Shown piece after piece: positions 53,778 to 64,000 of a stretch of DNA of 64,000 bases; the first letter of the stretch is position 1, and each line of letters starts with the position of its first letter. The stretch is from NCBI GenBank assembly GCA_019775845.1, contig JADQAV010000008.1, positions 434,001 to 498,000 on the forward strand, written 5' to 3'. This DNA is from Myrmaecium sp. VS I D KN 1. Its lineage: Eukaryota; Ascomycota; Dothideomycetes; Valsariales; Valsariaceae. The translations under genes and the position numbers were made by a program. A model generated the notes under the pieces. It searched no databases. It was not told where the DNA came from and saw only the letters and a program-made list of their open reading frames with translations.

Positions 53778-55561
53778 ATGTCTGACGATGATGATTTCAT
53801 GCAAGATTCTGAGCAGGAAGAGTACTGTCTCCGACATCCGCCTACTGGAACCTGTTGACTGACACGATTCGTAGCTATGACTTCGAATACGAAGATGACG
53901 ACGAGGAAGAGGGGGGAGACGTGGATATCGAGAACAAATACTACAACGCAAAGCAAATGAAAGCGGACAATCCAGAAGAAGCCATTGAGGAATTCCTCGG
54001 TGTGCCTGCGCTCGAGCAAGAGAAAGGGGACTGGTAAGCACGTCTTTGGCGGCTAAGCTCTGGTTTTTCCGTCCTGACCTTACGATTGAAGGGGCTTCAA
54101 GGGATTGAAACAAGCAATTAAGCTTGAGTTCAAGCTCGGCCGATATGCAAAGGTATTGTAGTCTCGTTCCACGAACACACCGCCGTAATGGGTGCTGACA
54201 GGACTTGTAGGCCGTTGAACACTACAAGGAGCTCCTCACATACGTCAGGTCCGCAGTCACGCGTAATTACTCCGAAAAGTCGATCAACAACATGCTGGAT
54301 TTCATCGAGAAGGCTGCGGAGGACGAAGAAGCACACAGATGCATGGAGGAATTCTATGCCCTGACCCTTGAATCTTTCCAGAGCACGAATAACGAGCGAC
54401 TGTGGCTGAAGACGAACATCAAGCTCGCGAAGCTGTGGTTGGAACGCAAGGATTACCGTCAGCTGAGCGCCAAACTGAAGGAATTGCACAAAGCCTGCCA
54501 GAGGGAGGACGGCTCGGATGATCCCAGCAAGGGGACATATTCCCTCGAAGTGTACTCCCTCGAAATCCTCATGTATGCAGAAACGCGGAACAATAAACGG
54601 TTAAAGGTAAGTTATCGGGTGTGCGGAGTCAGGTTATTCCTTGCGGGGCTAACGTGCTTCCCAGGCACTATACCAGCGCGCGCTCAAAGTGAGGTCAGCC
54701 GTTCCTCATCCCAAGATCATGGGCATCATTCGCGAGTGTGGGGGCAAGATGCATATGAGCGAAGGTGGGCTAATCATGCAACGGGGATGGACCCTGCGCT
54801 AACGTCATGTAGAGAATTGGAAGGAGGCACAGAGCGATTTCTTCGAGAGTTTCAGAAATTATGACGAGGCAGGGTCGCTCCAACGGATACAGGTGCTCAA
54901 GTATCTCGTCCTGACGACGATGTTGATGGGGTCCGACATCAACCCGTTCGACTCGCAGGAGACCAAGCCGTACAAAAACGATCCTCGCATTGCCGCGATG
55001 ACAGACCTGGTGGATGCCTATCAGCGCGAGGATATCCATAACTACGAAAAGATATTGCAGAACAACAAGGATCTCCTTGCGGACCCGTTCATTGCGGAAA
55101 ACATCGACGAAGTGACGCGAAACATGCGCACCAAGGCCGTGCTCAAGCTTGTCGCGCCTTACACACGCTTCACCTTGGCCTTCATCTCCAAGCAGCTCAA
55201 GATCTCCCTGGCCGAGGTCCAGGACATCGTCGGCTTCCTTATCGTGGACAAACGACTTCGTGGGAAGATCAACCAGCACGACGGGACCGTGGAGATGGAG
55301 AGTAACACGGACATGGACCGAGTGCATGCATTGCGGGACTGGAGCACAGCCCTTTGGTCCTTCTGGACGTCCGTGCTAAACGAGGGCGCGGGCTTCAAAT
55401 CGGACGAGCCGCCTTCGCAATGGTCAGGGGGCCATCATCCAGGCTTCGCGCCGGCGGCGGCGACGGGCAGAGGCATGACCGGTGGTGGCAGCAAGCTCCA
55501 CCGGAGCGCAGGAAGGGGCAAGGGCCTTTCGGGAAGATTGCCGGGCACCGCACACAAGTAA
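53778..55561 (+). CDS. CSN2: COP9 signalosome subunit 2
   Basis: Exons 53778-53821, 53875-54033, 54092-54152, 54211-54606, 54665-54764 and 54813-55561 give 502 residues. The acidic start [20 protein letters not shown] is typical; [20 protein letters not shown] and [20 protein letters not shown] open the TPR-like helical repeats. [37 protein letters not shown] and the PCI winged helix around [20 protein letters not shown] and [19 protein letters not shown] are diagnostic. The Gly/His-rich tail after about residue 455 is lineage-specific. CSN2 binds cullin-RING ligases so the complex can remove NEDD8; in Aspergillus the signalosome is needed for light-dependent development and secondary metabolism. 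All introns are 48-58 nt. Confidence 0.95.
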
Positions 55562-57212
55562 TGAATGACTTGCAGCCCTGTTGTTTGCGCGCCCGTCCGG
55601 GCGGCGGCGGCGGCCAATCAGACGGCGCGGTTTCGGGATGCGCGAGGGAGGGTGGAGGGGGGGATGGGGAGTACCGAGATGTTGCGGTTCACGTTGTTGC
55701 ACGAAAGCTTGAGCGGATGGGGCCTTTTTAACTGAAAGAGATGAAACCTGCTGGGTTGGTGTTCAGCACGGGGGGAGGAGGGGCTGCTTGGTTGTCCTGC
55801 CTTCACTCAGGTGGCACCTCATGATGATGTTTTGCCCGTCTGCTGCTGCCCCTCGGTAGGGTCGGCCTCTACCTAAGTACGGTATGTATGCAGTCCTCTC
55901 AGCTACCTGCCTGCCTACCTTACCTAGTACATCATACATACCTACCTCACGGGTGTCGGGCGGAGTTGTTCGGTCCGTTACGTTTGTTTCCTGTCCCGAG
56001 GTCGAGGTCTCCCGTCGCGCCGTTACCGATTTCCATTTCTGCTGTTCCCGTTCGAGGAAGAAAAGAAACCTCAGCCCTTCCCCTCCCCCTCCTCCTCCCC
56101 CAACGTGAGATGTAACATACTACCTATCCTACTACTACTACCTTTAACCGACGCTCGTTTTTCTGGGTAACGATGTGGGTTTATTTTAGCCAAGGGAATG
56201 ATATCGATCATACCTGCTGCTCTCGGAGAAAAGCGGGCGCTTCCGGTGGTTTTCCTTCTTGTACGTACGTCCTGTCATCGTAACTCAGGTCGATTGGCTG
56301 TAGGTGGATTGGTTGCAAACGGCGCTGCGGATCATCGGATGCCTGTTGTTGTGCTCGTGAGGCTCTGCCTGCTTTTTCCTTTTGCCAAGGAAAACCAGCG
56401 GAAGGAAATAAACGGGTGATTCTTTGTTTCTTTCTTTCCTTGCTCAACTTGGCTTGCGATGATTTGCTGGGAGCGGGAAGAGAAGTGCAGTGTGTTTCTG
56501 GATTTCCCGTTTGCTGCCGGCAATGTCATGTCACTTCATCCAGGTATCCGCATACCATCCTATCCTGTCCTATCCTATGCTATCCCTTCCCTTCCCTTCC
56601 CTTCCCTTCCCGGCCGGGATCATCGAGCGAACGAGCGTGAGCGGATGGAGGGCATATGCAGTACCGGATGTACGTACGCATGTATGTATGTATGTACTGT
56701 GCATTCCCTCATGGTCCGGCCAGGGCGAATGATCGAGGTTGGTAGTGAATGGGAATGAGTGGGGACGTGACCGACTGACTTGACTGCACGACGGCGACGG
56801 GGAGGGGGTCCAGCCAGCTTGGCGAAGAGGGGGACAAGGCACAACGACAGGTCGGCGACAGGGCACGACGTCTGATTCGGTTTTCCTTCAGGTTGATTGA
56901 TTCGGCAGCTCTCTACATAAGTACATACATACAATACCTGCTCGAGTCAAGAGAGGTCGACGTGGAAAAGTCGCGCGTATCATGCGGGGGATCTGGGCGC
57001 TCGAGTCGAGGAGCGAATCATGAAAAGCGTGAAGGGGAAAAGGACAGCAAAAGGGCTTTCCGTTTAACTGCTGCAACTTGTGCGTTTGCAGTTTGCGTTT
57101 CTTTTTGGAGCGTTTTTGCGTGTGAGAGCTCACAATTGTCATATTCCCGTCGCCTACCGACATGACATGCCCACTGCTGCAGTCCCATCGCCGGCATCGA
57201 ACTGTCTGCCCG

Positions 57213-57235
57213 ACATCATCATCATCATCATCATC
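57213..57235. repeat. (CAT)n microsatellite
   Basis: Seven consecutive CAT units within the gene-free stretch. Confidence 0.85.
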
Positions 57236-57446
57236 CTCGACCCCTCCCTTCCCTTCCTCCCCCCCAGCGAGCGTCGTTAGCTGTTGTCGTCGTCAGTCGT
57301 CAGTCGTCGTCGTTCCGCAGCGGGCGGTCCCCAGCGTGCGTGTGCAGTGTGCAGTACGGGTTGCGCGTGTGCAGTGTGCGCTCCCGTCTGCTGCACTCTG
57401 CACTCTGCAACTCTCATCCTCTGCACTCTCTCTGCATTCTCCACTA

Positions 57447-57448
<2 letters not shown>

Positions 57449-57478
<30 letters not shown>

Positions 57479-57479
57479 C
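57449..57479. repeat. (CTCTGG)5 hexanucleotide repeat
   Basis: Five tandem CTCTGG units within the gene-free stretch. Confidence 0.85.
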
Positions 57480-59172
57480 CGGTCTGCCCACATTCACCCC
57501 CAGTCTATCGCCTGTGGAAAAGGTGGATCTAACTTACTCCCACTGGTACCTTTGCTCTTCCTTCATGCTCTCCATCCAGGGGTCGTGGGGCATAGCGCTG
57601 GAGAAAACACGCGATTAATCGATAAATGGTATCCCCACCGCACGTGCACACTGCTGCTAGCCTCTCGCGAGCTCGCGATCATGATGATAAAGGCCCGGCC
57701 CCATCCATTGTAGGTACTAACGTACCGTACCTGGGGTACGGACGGATGATAGATGATCCTCTATCTATTTTTGCCCCCCCTCGCCCCCCCGGGACCCCCC
57801 GCCAGCTACCTAGCGAAACAGCTCGCTAGCTAGCTAGCTCAGGTAGCTGTGCGCGCTACGCGACGCCCCGGGGCGCTGCCGTCAACGTATCCGCTCGGGG
57901 CCGCTAGTTCGCCGTGGACCTGTCAGGGCGCCGAACGCCAGCCTGCCCTGCCTGTTGCCCGCCTGCTGCCCGCCTGCCCGCCTGCCCGCTTGCCCGCCTG
58001 CCTCGCCTGTCCGCCTATCTCGACCGGCCATCATCGTCCATCATGGGCTGGGGGGTGAAAGTGAGGAGGCTCTCTGTTCATGTTTCTTCCCTCTCTTGCC
58101 CCGCTGGCTCCGCTGCAACCTGCGTACAGCAAACCATGGGACCTACTGGTCCTTCTTCCTACCTTACCGTTGGGCAGGCAGACCGGTCGGATAACTACTC
58201 CTAGCACTGTACGTAGCTACTAGGTTGTTGTTATTGTTGGCGAGAGAGAGAGAGTGTGAGTCTCTCGTGGTCCTGTGCAATCAATCAATCTCTCTCTCCT
58301 TTCCTTCCCTTCCCTTCCCTTCCTTTTCCTTCCCTTGCCCACACCCCCTCCCGCTTTCTCGCCCGCCCCCCGATCGCTCATGGCTGCTCCTCCTCGCTCG
58401 TAACCCTTCCCCCCTCTCTGGGTTTCACCTGAGGCACCTCCCCATCGTCGATGTGCATGAGGCGCCCCCCATCAGCGTTCGGCGAGATCGATTTGATGAT
58501 GGGCCCTCGACGAGCAAGCCCTGTGGCCCAGTGTCGCCCTCATTCCCTCGCTGTGGAACAGCGCTCCACCGTTTCAACCGGCTGCGTAGATGTGTCGCAA
58601 AGCGCTTTCGTACCTGGCAGCATATTCGAGGGCGACTGGGAAAAGCCTCGCCAGAACCGAGCTGATCGTTTCATTGATATATTGGCTGGGCCCCTAGTAA
58701 GAGAACGAGGGCACTGGGTATCACAGCGACCAGCAAGCACCCTCTCTGCCTGCACCGACTGCCTGCACCGTCCGCACCGTCCGCACCGTCCGCACCCCGT
58801 CCGCTCCCAACGCCGCGGGTCTTCTGCGCATACTAAAACCGACCACCACTGCCAGCTCTTTTTCGATGGGATATGCTCGTGGGTGACCTGGGATTTGCTG
58901 CGCTGCCGAGCTTCTGTCGTGGAATCCATCGTGCTGCCATCCTCTCTTTCTCTCACCCTCTCTTCTTTCCTGCCTCTCTTCTTCCCTCTCTGACCTCCTT
59001 CGGACGCATGCCCTCCTCTTGAGACGCTGTTCTTTGCGGAGTGCGACACCTTACCTTACGACACCAACGCTGCAAACCTTCGCCAAACCACAGCCAAACC
59101 CTTTGTTTTATCAATCGATTACTGTTTGCCCCCTCTATCTCTCCTCGTTGCCAGACCTCTACTGTCGCTGCC

Positions 59173-61137
59173 ATGAGTCGGCCGTCGATGCTCTCCAACA
59201 GTTTCCACTCTTACCCGCAGCCGTTTGGAGATCCGGCCCTTGCGTCGCCGCCCGGACTGCCCTACCGGCCGCTACCCCTTCACCTTCCCCTCCGAGCCCC
59301 GGAGCTCCCCACCACTAGCTACAACCTCTCACACCTCGCGCGCCGGCCATTGACCACCAGGATGGCCAACACCAACTACACCACCTCCGAACAGGAGCTT
59401 GCCGACCTGCAGAAGCTGTCGAACGAGTACCAGCCCGAAGTCTCCGTGAGTGCTGGAGCTGTTGTCTCCCCGTTGCTAGCGCATGCCAGCTAACCGTCAT
59501 CGGTCGTTGCAAAGGGTCCGCTCGTCAGCGAACGTCAGGCCAGCAGCGCCATCACCACCGAATATGCCAACGCCGACCCCGTCTACCGTATCAAGACGGC
59601 CGTAAGTACCGACCGCTCGTAGTCTTCCGTAACTCGCATTGCTCAAACGTTTCCTTGCCAGGCTCTTCCCCAGAAATACTCCCATTATCGGACATGTCGA
59701 GGCGATGGACACTGCGGCTGGAGAGGTACCACGATTCGTCAACGCCATCCATCTGGCGTCCAGGCCGAGCTGAGCTGAGCTGAGCTGACACACCTTCTTT
59801 ACAGCGGTCGCGTTCACGTACTTCGAGGGCCTCCTGCACCAGGGGGACCGCGATCGGTTCCTGGTCGAGGAGGCGAGGCTGAAATCGTTCCGCAACATGC
59901 TCAACCAGGTCGGATACCAGGAGCATCTCTACGAGGATTTCGCAGATGAGATGTACGAGCTCCTCCGCAAGACTGCTATGACGCTACCGGTGGTCGACGG
60001 CAGCGCGGACGCCTCTCTCCTGGCGAGCTTCAACGACCCCAACGTGTCGATGTCCATCATCACGTATCTTAAAGTATGTGCACACACTGCGGACTGTGTG
60101 GCGGAGTGCTTCGGTTTGACTAACAACAACTGCACAGCTGCTGACAAGTGCTTGGATCCAAACCCATCCGGATGACTTTGCGCCGTTCCTGCTCGCACAG
60201 GACATGAGCGTGAAGGAATACTGTTCCAGATCGGTCGAGCCAGCCGTCTGCGAGATTGACAACATTGGACTCAGTGCTCTGGTCGAGGTGCTGGTCAAAC
60301 CTGCTGGCTTTGCCCTCGAAGTCCTGTACCTCGACCGTTCTCCTGGCGAAGAGATCAATTCTTACCGCTGGGACGCTGCCGTGTCCAATGGTTTGCCGGC
60401 CACTTCGCGAACCTTACGGTTGCTCTACAGGCCGTGAGTCAACGTGGATTTTGGATTTGATTTTTTGTCCATACTAATTGACTACAGAGGCCATTATGAT
60501 ATCCTCTACAAACCGGGGGATATTGCTCAGCCTATCGCGGCTCCGGGCATTCCCACACCGGGTCTAAACGCACCCGTTTACGTCGCTCTTGCAGATCACC
60601 AGGACGACTTCGTGCCGATGGAACGCAGTGTTCCCGATGTGATGGCTCTGATTCCCGGCATGTATCCCGGTGGGATGGGCCAGCCCACTTGGAGCGGCAG
60701 TAGCTCGTACGACTTCGCGCCTACTCCGGTGCAACAGCAACCGCAAGTCTCGGCCGTCCCGAGCTACCCGTCGATGCCGATCCACACGAGCAGCGCCGAC
60801 TACCTCGGCGCACCTGTCCATGTCGAACCGCCGATGGGGATGCCGATGAACCCGACAATGCCGATCGAGCGGAGCGGGCCATTCCGGCCGTCGATATATG
60901 AACTAGATCCGGGGTTTCAGTCGGGGCAGAGCCATGCGTTGCCTTTCCAGACGTCAATCTTCCGCAAGTATGTGTTTTTGGGAATCATTGATCATCTCAG
61001 TGGCTAATCATGAGACACGTAGTTCGCACTTCAACACCGCACATTTCATGAACCCTGATTTCCAGCCGGAAGAATGGATTCCGGATTCGGAGTACGGGTC
61101 GGGCAGTCGTCAGCGGCACAAGTCAAGCTCGCAATAG
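59173..61137 (+). CDS. Otubain-type deubiquitinase (peptidase C65)
   Basis: Exons 59173-59445, 59515-59601, 59662-59725, 59805-60073, 60138-60433, 60488-60967 and 61023-61137 give 527 residues; a start at 59362 (MANTNYTTSEQE, residue 64) is possible because the first 63 residues are low complexity. The catalytic block is CRGDGHCGWRAVAFTYFEGL, split by intron 3: Asp135 and Cys138 (nucleophile). The general-base histidine is H332 in GHYDILYKPGD, at the start of exon 6. EIDNIGLSALVEVLVKP and ADLQKLSNEYQPEVSGPLVS are further family blocks. OTUB1-like enzymes cut Lys48-linked ubiquitin and block some E2 enzymes. The C-terminal 190 residues (Pro/Met/Gln-rich, then NPDFQPEEWIPD) are a fungal extension. 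Intron 3 (59726-59804) contains a GAGCT tandem repeat. Confidence 0.92.
59767..59788. repeat. (GAGCT)4 repeat inside an otubain intron
   Basis: Tandem GAGCT units within intron 3 of the otubain gene, near its 3' end. Confidence 0.8.
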
Positions 61138-62776
61138 ATTGACGTTTTTTCCGATCTCAGGAGCGGATGAACTTGCATTGACGTTTTGCCCAATCCCCCA
61201 ATGTATCTCCGTGGGGTCCACGCGTGTGTTCTGCATACTCGCTCAGCTTGCGTCTTGCCGCGCTGATTCTGGGCACGGCTGAGAAAGGGGGTGTGGAAAC
61301 CCCCAAAAACAAACACTTCCCCTAAATATCAGATTTCCCATACCAGATTGCTCATAAGAAGTAGAAAGCCCGCCCGAGGTCTGATCATCAGATAGGTCTT
61401 CTGAACCGCCCACGTCTCATTCTTGCGCCCGCCACCCACCGGCTTACCCCGACTGCCGAAAATGATGCTTCCGATACACTTTGCCCCCCAATTCCTCAGA
61501 TCAGTGTTTCGACATTCAGCAAGATCGACGTCGGACGGAAGGAGGTGGAGAAAACTGAATAAGTGAAGCTCACAACAATCAAGTCAAAATCTCCAGCGGT
61601 TGGTTATCCCCCCTTCTCTCTATTTCCTTTTTTCTGTTTCTTTTTCTCATATTTCCTTGCTCACGACCCGTCACGACCACCCCACCACTTAAAGACCATT
61701 CCGCCTCAGGGTATTCCAGCTGCTTTTTCTACTCTTTTCCTTTCTCTTTTCTTACCCATATCTTTTTTGGACTTCGTCTCTGTAGAGAGAGCTGAAAATA
61801 TTTTACTGTTCTGATCCAAGTTGTCTTTTCTCCGATTTGTTTATTTTTCGATGGATAGGGGAAGGGTGAGGAGGCGCAGAGGTGCTTATGTTAAATTCTA
61901 CTACTCCTACCACTACATGATTTATTTCCTTTTTCCTTTTCTTCTTTGTTGATTCAGTGCCTGCTTTAGTTCTATTCGGTTTGGATATAGCCCATCTTTG
62001 CTCCTTGCTCTCTCTCTGTCTCTCTCGCCGCCTCTTTATCTGCTTGTCCCCACCACCAACACCACGTCTGCGTCTTTGCGTGCTGGAGGAGACGGGGGAG
62101 ATCTGGAGATGCTTCGTCATCTAGGAGACAAGGCTGGGAGGAAGAAAGGAGGATGTGGAACGTGGACTGTTGAATCCCTGTCAGTGTGATGATGGCTCTG
62201 TTCATGTGTGCAAGGACGAGTTTGCTTTTCTCTTTGCTAGGGATCCTCCCTGTGGGATTATATGTTATAAATCTTTGATCCGCGCTATATATCTTCTTGT
62301 TCTTTTTCTCCTATGATCTGAATAAAAGCGTCGTGAATTGAGGAAGTGGAAGAGCAGCAAGTTTAGACGAGGAGAGAGGGACCGAGCGGGAGCGGGTCAA
62401 TCAGCGGCCTGTCTTTAGCCTCGTCGATCCCGGTCCGGGTAACCCGGTAAGCTTTTCGCTTGCCCCGCAATCCTCCAGCATCCATCGGTTCCAAGGGCAG
62501 AGCAGTTCCATCACCCCCTTGTCTATTATAGTCGACCGGATGTATATGTGAGTATGTATACTTACTATATAATAACTACGTAAGGTGGTATTTATGTACT
62601 GCCCTCTGTCTTCTTACCTTGACCTCTTCATCTTCTCCTTCTTTATTCTTCTCTACTCTGCTACCGCGATATACTTTCTTCCCCGACCGAACCCAGCACA
62701 GTCCAGTCCAGCCGCGCAAGATCCACCGACCCCACTCACAGCCCATCCTTTCTCCAGCTCCCGTCCGCTCCCAGCC
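61138..62776. other. Intergenic region, no gene recognised
   Basis: About 1.6 kb. From about 61600 the plus strand is T/C-rich (TTTCTTTTTC runs). The aldolase frame is open from 62585, with an ATG-containing hydrophobic stretch, but the conserved protein starts later. No other coding signal. Confidence 0.45.
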
Positions 62777-64000
62777 ATGCCGTTCCCCACCACCAGCATC
62801 AGCACCATCACCGCCGCCGCCAATCCCGACACTCGCTCCGTCGTCACCTCTTCTTCCGACACCCGCGCGGTCGCGTCGGAGGATCGCGCCGACGACAACG
62901 AAACCATCGACACGGCAACCTCCTCCACCACCCATACCGACAATAACGACAACAACAACAGCGTTCACACCCACAGCGACAACGACAACCCCCCCTCTTC
63001 CTCCTCCTCCTCTTCCCTTCCCATGCCCGTGACCAGCCGGTACACGGACGCGGAGTGGGAAGCGCTGTTGGCCGAGACGGCGCGACACGTCCGGCCGGGC
63101 ACCGTCGCCGGACGCGATGATGAAGATAGTGCTGACGGTGACCGATCCCGGCCCCGGTCCCGGCCCGTCCCGTCCTCCCTGCCCGCGCTGGCCAAAACCA
63201 TCGATCACACCTTGCTCAAGCTCGACGCGACGCCCGCCCAGATCGACGCGCTGTGCTCCGAGGCCCGGACGGAGAATTTCAAGGTGGGTGCGCGGAGGGT
63301 GTGGAGAAGATCGAGGGAGAGAAGGAGAAGGACGGGGGAGAGAAGAGAGAGGAAGGAAGAAAAAAGCGATGGCTGACTTGCTCGTCCAACCGACAAAGTA
63401 ACAGAGCGTCTGCGTGCGGATCCACTACGTGCCGCGCTGCGTGAAGAATCTCAAGGGCACCGACGTCCTCGTCGCCTGCGTCATCGGCTTCCCCGAGGGC
63501 ACCCACGACACCTATCAGAAGCTGGCGTAACTCTCTCCTCTCCCTCCCTCCCCTCCCTCTTTTCCTACTCACAGATCCAACTGACCCCCTTTCGTCCCCC
63601 AGCGAAGCCCAAGCCGCCGTCGCCGCCGGCGCCGCCGAGCTGGACATCGTCCTGAACCACGCCCTGCTCGCCTCCGCGCACCCGCGCCGCCACTCCACCC
63701 TCTACACCGAGCTCGCCTCCCTCCGCACCCTCTGCCCCCCGCCCACCGTCCTCAAGCTCATCCTCGAAACCTCCGCGCTGCGGCCCCACCAGATCGTCCA
63801 GGCCGCCCACCTCGCCTCCGCCGCGCGCTTCGACTTCATCAAGACCTCCACCGGCTTCCACGGCCGCGGCGCCACCGTCCAAGATGTCCGCCTCATGGCC
63901 GCCGCGGCCGCCTACCTGGCCCGGCGCGACGGTCCTCACGCTAGCATCGGCCGTCCCCCCGCCCCCATGCGCGTCAAGGCCAGCGGCGGCATCCGCGGCC
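62777..64000 (+). CDS. DERA: Deoxyribose-phosphate aldolase, 5' part
   Basis: Exons 62777-63283, 63405-63526 and 63603 to beyond 64000 encode at least 340 residues; the 3' end lies outside the window. The first ~130 residues (MPFPTTSISTITAAANPDTR and Thr/Asn/Asp/Ser-rich stretches) are low complexity. The enzyme starts at LAKTIDHTLLKLDATPAQID, then SVCVRIHYVPRCVKNLKGTD, VACVIGFPEGTHDTYQKLAE, ELDIVLNHALL, VLKLILETSAL, FDFIKTSTGFHGRGATVQDV and MRVKASGGIRG. Lys in FIKTSTGF is the Schiff-base residue and Lys in VKASGGIR the second catalytic lysine. It splits 2-deoxyribose 5-phosphate into glyceraldehyde 3-phosphate and acetaldehyde in nucleoside breakdown. An ATG at 62585 would add a hydrophobic N-terminus (LDLFIFSFFILLYSATAIYF); I judge it less likely. 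Confidence 0.92.

Larger units (their letters stand above)
55562..59172. other. 3.6 kb without a recognisable gene, rich in simple repeats
   Basis: Between CSN2 and the otubain gene. It contains CTACCTGCC-like words (about 55870-55950), CCTTCC runs (about 56580-56612), GTAT repeats (about 56675-56697), (CAT)n, (CTCTGG)n, GCCCGCCT-like repeats (about 57955-58015), GCTAGCTA (about 57825-57838) and CCTTCC again (about 58298-58335). Open frames on both strands are repeat-driven. It may be a long promoter and leader for the otubain gene, or hold a non-coding RNA; I cannot tell. Confidence 0.55.

Noticed and set aside
58451-58993. 180-codon frame in the gene-free stretch
   Set aside because: Driven by repeats of CACCGTCCG; no recognisable protein.
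59767-59788. Short GAGCT repeat as a possible array
   Set aside because: Units of five bases without spacers inside an intron; not a CRISPR-like structure, and the organism is a eukaryote.
62585-62776. Hydrophobic N-terminal extension of the aldolase
   Set aside because: An ATG at 62585 is in frame, but the family is cytosolic and the extension is T/C-rich leader-like sequence.

Overview
The window is nuclear DNA of a filamentous ascomycete (Pezizomycotina). Three things point there: nearly every gene has short GT-AG introns of about 45-120 nt; the left end is an AT-rich tract almost free of CpA/TpG, the mark of repeat-induced point mutation (RIP); and the gene families are typical (fungal carotenoid/rhodopsin cluster, annexin C4, DUF7924, a Vps62-like secreted protein, a COP9 subunit, fungal Rac and Rho3). 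I cannot fix the class from sequence alone.

Layout. 0-5 kb: RIP-degraded relic, Vps62-like gene (+), a DUF7924 gene (-) with an apparent one-base frameshift, then an AT-rich spacer. 5-16 kb: AKR7-type aldo-keto reductase (-), a double-telobox Myb protein of the Tay1/Teb1 type (-), 2-Cys peroxiredoxin (-), acetyl-CoA transporter-like MFS protein (-), CENP-O/Mcm21 (+). 15.7-17.6 kb: divergent ribosomal protein pair eL21 (-) and uS4 (+). 19.5-21.7 kb: Sec2-type Rab exchange factor (-). 23.4-34.1 kb: carotenoid cluster in the order carO (rhodopsin, -), carB (phytoene desaturase, -), carRA (phytoene synthase/lycopene cyclase, -), carX (carotene to retinal oxygenase, +). 34.3-42.2 kb: Cms1 (-), PDCD5 (-), Gpi2 (+), annexin-like protein (+). 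43.8-51 kb: Rac GTPase (+), UBX protein (+), Mix17/CHCHD2 (-), Rho3 (-). 52-64 kb: Cwc25 (-), CSN2 (+), a 3.6 kb stretch without a recognisable gene, otubain (+), and a 5' part of deoxyribose-phosphate aldolase (+) running off the window.

How genes work together. The four car genes form a complete route: CarRA makes phytoene and cyclises, CarB desaturates, CarX cleaves beta-carotene to retinal, and the opsin binds that retinal. carRA and carX diverge from one ~1 kb promoter that is rich in GATC cores. The other genes are housekeeping and look unlinked by function.

The most unexplained sequence signal is a perfect palindrome, ATGCCTNAGGCAT, present three times between 31.6 and 38.7 kb, with a fourth copy of its 11-bp core at 28.8 kb. 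I found no clear candidate for a wholly new multi-gene system. Exon borders were set by hand from splice signals, reading frame and recalled family conservation, and the summed exon lengths are whole codons for every complete spliced gene.
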